The notes beneath the pieces are model-generated. The model saw only the letters and a program-made list of their open reading frames with translations, was not told where the DNA came from and ran no database searches. From Flavobacteriales bacterium (GTDB lineage Bacteria > Bacteroidota > Bacteroidia > Flavobacteriales_D > Sanyastnellaceae): a stretch of DNA of 27,810 nt. A program made the translations under genes and the position numbers. Where the stretch lies: the NCBI GenBank assembly GCA_011524845.1, contig WTJL01000203.1, forward strand, positions 1 to 27,810. The letters are read 5' to 3'. Shown in pieces: positions 22,426-27,810 of the stretch (positions within the stretch are counted from its first letter, which is position 1; every line of letters begins with the position of its first letter).

Positions 22426-23007
22426 TTAATCCGTCGCTTCAGGAGGGAGTTCAGAAAGGGGCTTCGCACGTTGTGACATCGCCGCCAAAAACGCCTGCAG
22501 TTGCTTTCGCCCCCTTGACAATTGACTCTTGGAGGTGTTGATGTCCACCCCCAGCATCTCTGCGATTTCCTTGTGGGAATACCCGTCCACGAGGTAGAGC
22601 TGCACCACGGTGCGGTACCCTTTGGGCAGGGCGGCCATCGCCGTTTGGATTTCAGACATCGTGAAGTCCGCTTTCTTCGACGCTTCCATGTCCCGTGGCG
22701 TGGCCAACGTCTCGGTCACATCGTCGTGGTAACGGTGCTTCAAGTTGCGCCGGTAATGGGTGATGGCCGTGTTGACGGTGATGCGACGGACCCACCCCTC
22801 GAAGCTGTTGAACTCCTTGAATTTGGCCAAATGGCGAAAGACCTTGACCCAACTTTCCTGGGCAATGTCCGCAGCTTCGTCACGGCTGTCGGTGTACCGA
22901 AGTGCGGTGGCAAATACCTTGGACGAAAAGCGGCGGTAGAGCGCAGTCTGTGCACTCCGGTCCTCCGCTTTGCAGCGTTCCAAAAGGTCTTTCAGTTCTT
23001 GATCCAT
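22426..23007 (-). CDS. ECF-type RNA polymerase sigma factor
   Basis: Sigma-70 family factor of 193 residues with region 2 at about 22-88 (ALYRRFSSKVFATALRYT, then DEAADIAQESWVKVF, then WVRRITVNTAITHYR) and region 4 at about 120-172 (ALPKGYRTVVQLYLVDGYSH, KEIAEMLGV, TSKSQLSRGRKQLQ). Its regulon is unknown. The ATG at 23007 (MDQELKD) is preferred over an upstream in-frame start that lies within the ACMSD gene; AAGGGGAGA at 23011-23019 is one of the few Shine-Dalgarno-like sequences in the window. Only 22 bases separate it from the ACMSD stop and no promoter box lies between, so it may be read from upstream. Confidence 0.93.
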   Translation of the reverse strand: MDQELKDLLERCKAEDRSAQTALYRRFSSKVFATALRYTDSRDEAADIAQESWVKVFRHLAKFKEFNSFEGWVRRITVNTAITHYRRNLKHRYHDDVTETLATPRDMEASKKADFTMSEIQTAMAALPKGYRTVVQLYLVDGYSHKEIAEMLGVDINTSKSQLSRGRKQLQAFLAAMSQRAKPLSELPPEATD

Positions 23008-23029
23008 CGCTCTCCCCTTGGCATGCAGC

Positions 23030-24037
23030 TCACTCGAAATCTGAGGCCGCCATGCCCAACCAAGACAACGTGGCACCCGCAAAAAGTTGCTTCAGTGCGT
23101 CTTCCGACAAGTCCATGGACTCCATGAATTGACCAAACTCGAGGTCGCCCAGCGGGAAAGGATAGTCGGTGCCCATGCAAATGCGCTCGGCGCCTTGCAT
23201 CTCCAAGATGTACTTCAACAGTCGCTCGTCGTGGGTGATGCTGTCCACCCAAAACTTGCCCAGATAGCTGTCTGGCGGCTCAGGGTTGTCGACGGCCACC
23301 AAATCTGGGCGACACGCATGCCCGTGACGGATGCGTCCCAGCGTCGGGAGAAACGACCCTCCCGCGTGCGAAAACATCACCCGCAGTCCGGGGTATTTGT
23401 CCAGCACACCGGCGAAAATCATGGAGCACGCCGCCCGGCTCGTTTCCGCAGGCATGCCCACCAGCCACGGCAACCAATACCGCTCCATGTCCGACTTGCC
23501 CATCATGTCCCAAGGATGGATGAACAGCGCCATGCCCAGCCGTTCGCACGCCTCGTAAAACGGGAAGAACCGTGCGTCCCCCAAATTCATGCCGTTGATG
23601 TTGGACCCGATTTGGACCCCCTTGTGACCTTGTGCCGCCGCCTCTTCGAGCACTTGTATCGCCAATTCTGGGTCTTGCATCGGCACGGAACACAGCCCCA
23701 CGTAATGCCGGGGATGGTCACTGACCAAGGTGGCGATGTGGTCGTTCAGAAACCGCGCCATGTCCGCCGCGTGCTGAGCCTTCGCCCAGTAGGAGAACAT
23801 CACCGGAATGGTGCTCACGACTTGGACCTGCACTCCTGCTTTTCCGTACTCCTCGATGCGCTCCTCGGCGTCCCAACAGTTCGATGCGATTTCGCGGAAG
23901 AACTGGTCGTCCCGCATCATGTTGGCGTACCCGGGCCGGCTGACCTCGAGATGAATGAACCCTCCATATCCGAATTTCTCGGACCACTTGGGCATGACGC
24001 GGGGCAAAATGTGGGTGTGGCTGTCAATTTTAAGCAT
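23030..24037 (-). CDS. ACMSD-like metal-dependent decarboxylase
   Basis: Amidohydrolase-fold enzyme of 335 residues matching aminocarboxymuconate-semialdehyde decarboxylase, which diverts the kynurenine/tryptophan pathway intermediate away from quinolinate. The zinc ligands line up in order and spacing with the Pseudomonas enzyme: His7 and His9 (DSHTH), His174 (FIHPWDMMG), His224 (FSHAGGS) and Asp291 (GTDYPFPLGD). Acidic-substrate contacts near Arg42 (MMRDD) are also plausible. The start at 24037 (MLKIDSHTH) matches the family; an upstream in-frame start would precede the predicted promoter. No other kynurenine gene is in the window. It precedes the sigma factor by 22 bases. Confidence 0.92.
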   Translation of the reverse strand: MLKIDSHTHILPRVMPKWSEKFGYGGFIHLEVSRPGYANMMRDDQFFREIASNCWDAEERIEEYGKAGVQVQVVSTIPVMFSYWAKAQHAADMARFLNDHIATLVSDHPRHYVGLCSVPMQDPELAIQVLEEAAAQGHKGVQIGSNINGMNLGDARFFPFYEACERLGMALFIHPWDMMGKSDMERYWLPWLVGMPAETSRAACSMIFAGVLDKYPGLRVMFSHAGGSFLPTLGRIRHGHACRPDLVAVDNPEPPDSYLGKFWVDSITHDERLLKYILEMQGAERICMGTDYPFPLGDLEFGQFMESMDLSEDALKQLFAGATLSWLGMAASDFE

Positions 24038-24045
24038 GGCGAGAT

Positions 24046-24059
24046 CGTTGCGCGCAACG
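24046..24059. promoter_or_regulatory. 14-bp perfect palindrome at the ACMSD start region
   Basis: CGTTGCGCGCAACG is a perfect 14-bp palindrome between the candidate -7 box (24061-24068) and the ATG (24037), covering the predicted transcription start. It could be a repressor operator or a short leader hairpin. Confidence 0.45.
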
Positions 24060-24060
24060 C

Positions 24061-24068
24061 CCAAGTTA
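24061..24068 (-). promoter_or_regulatory. -7 box (TAACTTGG) of the ACMSD gene
   Basis: TAACTTGG on the minus strand in the 90-base space after the binding-protein gene, 23 bases before the ATG at 24037. Confidence 0.4.
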
Positions 24069-24127
24069 ACGGAAGAGGGTCCCCTCCGACCGTGAAAATT
24101 GTCCACACTCCCCAAAGTCACTGACGC

Positions 24128-25735
24128 TCAGCGCTTCACCACGCGGCGCAGGTCCAAGCGGTTCACCGGATGAATCGTCCATCCCTCGATGTTCTTCGAC
24201 ACCATGTGCGTCACCTGGTCGTGAAACAGAGGAATGACGGGCATGTCTGCATGGACCATGCTGTCCAACGCCACGTGCAGGTTCCTGCGGTCGGCAGGTC
24301 GGTCCGCCAGGGTCAGAGCGTCCTTGAATCCTTGCTCAAACTCAGGCCGCTCGTAATGGGTGTAGTTCGGTCCGCCAGGAGCAAAATTGGCCGATGCGAA
24401 AAGCCCCAAAAAGTTCTCCGCATCGGCGTGGTCCGCCAGCCACGATTTGTAGAACATGGCCACCTCTCCTTGCGCGACCCGTTCACGGTGCACAGACGCC
24501 GGCACCACGTCGACCTGAACGTCCAACCCCAGCTTGGCCCAGTCGTGCTGAAACGCAGCGCACATGTCGACGTAGTCCGATGTGGTGCTCAAGGCGATGG
24601 GGCCAATGCCCTTGCCTCCCGGATGCCCGGCCTCTGCCAACAACTGCCTTGCCTCGTCCAATCTTTGGGGCACCGGAGCGACGTCCTCCTTCCCAAGCAT
24701 GGAGGGCGGCACAAAATGGTCGGTGGGTGTCACCGCGTTGCGTCGAAGGTGACGTGCGAGGCCTTCTCGGTCCAAGGCCATGCTCATCGCTCGGCGCACC
24801 CGAACGTCCTTCAGCGCGGACGGAGTGGATGCCCCATGCAGCGCCACGCCGAGGTAGTCCGTTTTCAAAAACGGCACATGAACGTGGTTCAGGGTGCCCT
24901 CGTAGGCAGACCTCAACCTCCCCTCCTCGTCCAGCAACGTCTCCATGTACGCGGGGTGAAGGCCACTGATGAAATCGTACCGGCCCTGGCTCAGGCCCAA
25001 GAATTCCGCCCCCATGTCCTGCACCACGTCGATGTGAACGGCGTCGAGGTAAGGCAAGGACACGCCCTTCTCGTCGGTTTCCCAATAGGCGGCGTTCTTG
25101 TGAAGGACCAAACCGGCATCGGGCATCCACCAAGCCAGCTTGAACGGCCCGGACCCTGCAGGCGTGTCGCGAAGAGACGCCGACGACCGACGCGCTTCCG
25201 TGGCGTCGATGACACTTCCGTAGGCCGTGGTCAGCAGCCCTAGGAAGGGCGGATAGGCTCGGGTGAGCTGGATGGACACCGTGCGGTCGTCTTCTGCCAC
25301 GATGCCACCTGGCGCCACGGCATCGAGAATCCAGCCCCCGGATGAAATGACGTCTGGGTCGCGTAGGCGCTCCAAGGAGTACACCACGTCCGACGCCAGC
25401 ACCGGACGGCCTGTCGTGAAGGTGGCGTTGTCGCGCAAGAAAAACCGGTACGTCAAAGTCTCGGCATCGAAGGTCCACCGCGTGGCCAAGCAAGGCGCCA
25501 CCGTCAAATCGGCGGCCAACTCGACCAACCCATCGTAGAGTTGATCCACCACCCACATGTGCTCCAAACTCCTGGCGGCTGCGGGATCGAGGCTCGTGAT
25601 CGATGCGCTTTCGTTGTACCGAAAGACGCGTGGGTCGTCCAATGGCGTGGACTCGGAACACCCCGCCACCACAACAAGCGCCGCGGCCCACAGGGGACGC
25701 AGAACAAACCTTGGCGTTTTCGCATTGTTTGACAC
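24128..25735 (-). CDS. oligopeptide-type ABC transporter binding lipoprotein (SBP family 5)
   Basis: Solute-binding lipoprotein of 535 residues from a GTG start. The lipobox VVAGC puts the acylated cysteine at 26. Family 5 features follow: PLDDPRVFRYNESASITSLD, then ATRWTFDAETLTYRFFLRDN and FTTGRPVLASDVVYSLERL, with a C-terminal IPLFHDQVTHMVSKNIEGW. It should bind peptides, nickel or another oligomer-type ligand for a permease, but no permease or ATPase gene is in the window. The GTG at 25735 is chosen because it lies 6 bases after a TACCTTGC box; in-frame upstream ATGs (for example 25774) precede the box and overlap the divergent receptor promoter. Confidence 0.88.
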   Translation of the reverse strand: MSNNAKTPRFVLRPLWAAALVVVAGCSESTPLDDPRVFRYNESASITSLDPAAARSLEHMWVVDQLYDGLVELAADLTVAPCLATRWTFDAETLTYRFFLRDNATFTTGRPVLASDVVYSLERLRDPDVISSGGWILDAVAPGGIVAEDDRTVSIQLTRAYPPFLGLLTTAYGSVIDATEARRSSASLRDTPAGSGPFKLAWWMPDAGLVLHKNAAYWETDEKGVSLPYLDAVHIDVVQDMGAEFLGLSQGRYDFISGLHPAYMETLLDEEGRLRSAYEGTLNHVHVPFLKTDYLGVALHGASTPSALKDVRVRRAMSMALDREGLARHLRRNAVTPTDHFVPPSMLGKEDVAPVPQRLDEARQLLAEAGHPGGKGIGPIALSTTSDYVDMCAAFQHDWAKLGLDVQVDVVPASVHRERVAQGEVAMFYKSWLADHADAENFLGLFASANFAPGGPNYTHYERPEFEQGFKDALTLADRPADRRNLHVALDSMVHADMPVIPLFHDQVTHMVSKNIEGWTIHPVNRLDLRRVVKR

Positions 25736-25741
25736 GTGAGG

Positions 25742-25749
25742 GCAAGGTA
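25742..25749 (-). promoter_or_regulatory. -7 box (TACCTTGC) of the binding-protein gene
   Basis: TACCTTGC on the minus strand, then 6 bases, then GTG at 25735. Only 7 bases separate it from the divergent box at 25757-25764. Confidence 0.5.
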
Positions 25750-25756
25750 CACGGGG

Positions 25757-25764
25757 TACTTTTG
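25757..25764 (+). promoter_or_regulatory. -7 box (TACTTTTG) of the TonB receptor gene
   Basis: Exact TAnnTTTG match, 16 bases before the ATG at 25781. Confidence 0.65.
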
Positions 25765-25780
25765 CCGCCCGCATTTGAAC

Positions 25781-27810
25781 ATGGCATCGCATCCACAATT
25801 TCACGTCAGTTTTCCGCAAGCGGTCCTCTTGATTTGGGCCGGAGCATTCTCCCTTGGGATGTGGGGCCAAACCTTCACGGTAAGCGGCCGGGTCACCGAC
25901 GCCGCCACTGGAGAATACATCCTTGGAGCCAACGTCCTCGACGTGGCGCAGGGCAAAGGCGCGTCGACCAACCTGTACGGGTTCTTCAGCCTCACCCTCC
26001 CCGCCCGGCCTACGGAATTGCGGTGCTCCTTCATCGGCTACGCACCCCTTGTCCGCACCTTCGACGGAACGTCCGACGCCGACTGGAACGTGGAGTTGTC
26101 CCCTCAGTCCGTGTCCGTGGATGCCGTGGAAGTGGTCGGGTCTGCAGGCCAAAACACGGAAAGCACCTCCCTTGGGAAGGCTGAAGTGGCCATGGCCACC
26201 ATTCAACGCCTGCCCGCTTTGATGGGCGAAGTCGACGTTCTCAAAGCCATTCAAATGCTTCCCGGCATTCAGTCTGCCGGGGAAGGCAACAGCGGCTACT
26301 ACGTGCGCGGCGGCGGACCGGACCAAAACTTGCTGCTTCTCGACAACGCCGCCATCTACAACGCGAGCCACCTGTTTGGCTTTTTCAGCGTCTTCAACGC
26401 CGACGCCATTTCCTCGGTCGAAGTCTACAAAGGCAGCATGCCCGCCCGGTTTGGCGGCAGGGTGTCCAGCGTGCTCGACTTGGGCTTGAAGGAAGGCAAC
26501 CGCAAGGAATTGAAAGGCAGCGGTGGCATTGGGTTGATCAGCTCGCGACTGACCTTGGAAGGTCCGGTGAAAAAGGGCGTGTCCAGTTTCATTGTGTCGG
26601 GCCGGCGCACCTACATCGACGTGCTGACCCGTCCCTTTGTCCAGAACACCTCGGCCGCGGGCTCAGGCTATTACTTCTACGACCTGAACGCCAAATACAA
26701 CCACCGCTTTTCCGACCGAGACGAGGTGTTTGTGTCGAGCTACTTCGGACGGGACGTGTTCAGCTTCAACAGCGCCGACGCTGGCTTTGGGGCGTCCATC
26801 CCTTGGGGCAACGCCATGGTGTCTTCCCGGTGGAACCACGTCGTCAACGACAAGGTCTTTTTGAACGTCAACGCGTCGTACTCCAACTATGAATTCGCCT
26901 TTGGGTCGGGCCAGGACGATTTTGAGTTTGGCTTTGAATCCGGCGTGGTGGACTGGACCCAAAAAGCACAGCTGAGCTGGTACCCCAACCTTCGCCACGA
27001 AATCCGCGGCGGTTTGGACCACGTCTTCCACGAGTTTGTCCCCACCTCCTTCTTCTTCCGACAGGGCGACACGGAGTTTGACTTTGGAGAGGCCACGGTG
27101 GCGTACAGCCACGAGAGCGGGGCCTACCTCGAAGACATCTTCGACGTCAGCGACGCCCTGCGCGTCAACGCCGGCGTTCGATACAGCGACTTCCGACACG
27201 TGGGTCCCTTCACCCGCATCGTGCCAGGCGAAAGTCTGCTCAGCCCAGCGGACACCGTGACGTACGGAAACGGGGAGCTTGTCAAACAGTACGGTGGATG
27301 GGAGCCCCGATTGAGCGCGCGGTTGAAAACCGGACCGCGAAGCAGCCTCAAGGCCGGGTGGTCGATCAACTACCAGTACGTTCACTTGGCGTCGCTCTCG
27401 GCCACCACGGCGCCGACCGACGTGTGGGTGCCGAGCTCGGATTTGGTCCCCCCACAGCGCGGGCGTCAGGTCAATGCGGGGTACTTCGTGGATTTGGGCG
27501 CCAACCGGGAGTGGGAATGCTCGATCGAAGTCTACCACAAAGACCTCGACAACCTCGTGGAGTACGCAGAGAACACCCGTCCCGACGAGAACATTGGCAC
27601 CAACCCGGACAACAACCTCGTCTTCGGGGGCGGCACGTCGTACGGGGCGGAGTTCTTTGTGAAACGCAAGTTTGGCGAGCTGAATGGATGGGTGGGATAC
27701 ACGTGGAGCAAAACCGACCGGCTGTTTGAAGACCTCAACAACGGTGACCCTTTCCCTGCCAAATTCGACCGTCGCCACGATTTGAGCGTGGTGGTGGATT
27801 GGACGCCAAG
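25781..27810 (+). CDS. TonB-dependent receptor, cut by the window end
   Basis: Outer-membrane receptor importing an unknown large substrate with energy from TonB. The frame is open from the ATG at 25781 to the last base (676 codons seen), so the C-terminal part of the barrel is missing. Residues 1-30 are a signal peptide (cleavage near MWGQ). A carboxypeptidase-regulatory-like domain follows at about 31-112 (FTVSGRVTDAATGEYILGAN), typical of Bacteroidota receptors. The plug spans about 130-235 (MLPGIQSAGEGNSGYYVRGG, GPDQNLLLLDNAAIYN, GSMPARFGGRVSSVLD). The rest shows alternating barrel strands. Divergent from a binding lipoprotein gene; no SusD-like gene is visible. Confidence 0.93.
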   Translation, partial: MASHPQFHVSFPQAVLLIWAGAFSLGMWGQTFTVSGRVTDAATGEYILGANVLDVAQGKGASTNLYGFFSLTLPARPTELRCSFIGYAPLVRTFDGTSDADWNVELSPQSVSVDAVEVVGSAGQNTESTSLGKAEVAMATIQRLPALMGEVDVLKAIQMLPGIQSAGEGNSGYYVRGGGPDQNLLLLDNAAIYNASHLFGFFSVFNADAISSVEVYKGSMPARFGGRVSSVLDLGLKEGNRKELKGSGGIGLISSRLTLEGPVKKGVSSFIVSGRRTYIDVLTRPFVQNTSAAGSGYYFYDLNAKYNHRFSDRDEVFVSSYFGRDVFSFNSADAGFGASIPWGNAMVSSRWNHVVNDKVFLNVNASYSNYEFAFGSGQDDFEFGFESGVVDWTQKAQLSWYPNLRHEIRGGLDHVFHEFVPTSFFFRQGDTEFDFGEATVAYSHESGAYLEDIFDVSDALRVNAGVRYSDFRHVGPFTRIVPGESLLSPADTVTYGNGELVKQYGGWEPRLSARLKTGPRSSLKAGWSINYQYVHLASLSATTAPTDVWVPSSDLVPPQRGRQVNAGYFVDLGANREWECSIEVYHKDLDNLVEYAENTRPDENIGTNPDNNLVFGGGTSYGAEFFVKRKFGELNGWVGYTWSKTDRLFEDLNNGDPFPAKFDRRHDLSVVVDWTP

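Noticed and set aside
24099..24107. TTGTCCACA, resembling a DnaA box, between the ACMSD and binding-protein genes
   Set aside because: One mismatch to the high-affinity site and isolated; single near-matches are expected by chance in a window of this size.
1..27810. tRNA, rRNA, CRISPR, riboswitch, insertion sequence or phage features
   Set aside because: Intergenic spaces are all under 150 bases and show no cloverleaf, repeat array, transposase or integrase signals that I could recognise by eye.

Overview
The window looks like ordinary chromosomal DNA of a GC-rich member of the Bacteroidota, probably a Flavobacteriales-type lineage. The evidence is: C-terminal secretion signals of the type IX system (one type A, one CHU_C/type B), -7 promoter boxes of the Bacteroidetes form TAnnTTTG, a BshC bacillithiol enzyme, a fused alpha/beta 2-oxoacid dehydrogenase E1, a MutS2 without Smr domain, a DUF1573 lipoprotein and a SusC/FecA-like TonB receptor. 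I recognise no insertion sequence, prophage, CRISPR array, rRNA or tRNA. No stretch longer than about 150 bases lacks a gene.

Layout. 35-1624 (minus) is an FAD-dependent dehydrogenase, divergent from the fused E1 gene (1668-3686, plus). 3688-4221 (minus) is a small TPR membrane protein, divergent from a compact plus-strand operon 4283-7950 (pRiA4b ORF-3-like protein, miaA, mutS2). 7988-9676 (minus) is a T9SS-exported serine protease, divergent from a C-terminal processing protease (9728-11347), followed by a DUF1573 lipoprotein (11390-11899) that ends in a strong terminator. 11992-13260 (minus) has a pterin carbinolamine dehydratase and a SirB1/transglutaminase-like protein, each preceded by its own promoter box. 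A rhomboid protease (13406-14206, plus) converges on dnaN (14233-15351, minus), which has a perfect DnaA box upstream. A family 9 glycosyltransferase and dapD (15449-17284, minus) are divergent from ruvX (17326-17745), and an HAD phosphatase-like gene follows (17756-18190, minus).

18266-23007 (minus) is a chain of five genes: ECF sigma factor, one-membrane-span putative anti-sigma factor, unknown exported protein, T9SS type B protein and bshC. This is the least described part of the window. Immediately upstream lie an ACMSD-like decarboxylase (23030-24037) and a solitary oligopeptide-type binding lipoprotein (24128-25735). The latter is divergent from a TonB-dependent receptor (25781 to the window end, truncated there).

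The most striking pattern is regulatory. Eleven of the 25 start codons have a TAnnTT box ending only 4-7 bases upstream, five of them exactly 4. With the known placement of the Bacteroidetes -7 box this puts the transcription start on, or within a few bases of, the start codon, so many messages here may be leaderless. Genes with the strict TAnnTTTG box have longer predicted leaders. Five divergent gene pairs share 41-61 bp regions with two back-to-back boxes. I see no convincing novel defence, toxin or mobile system, and most of the region is core metabolism and housekeeping.
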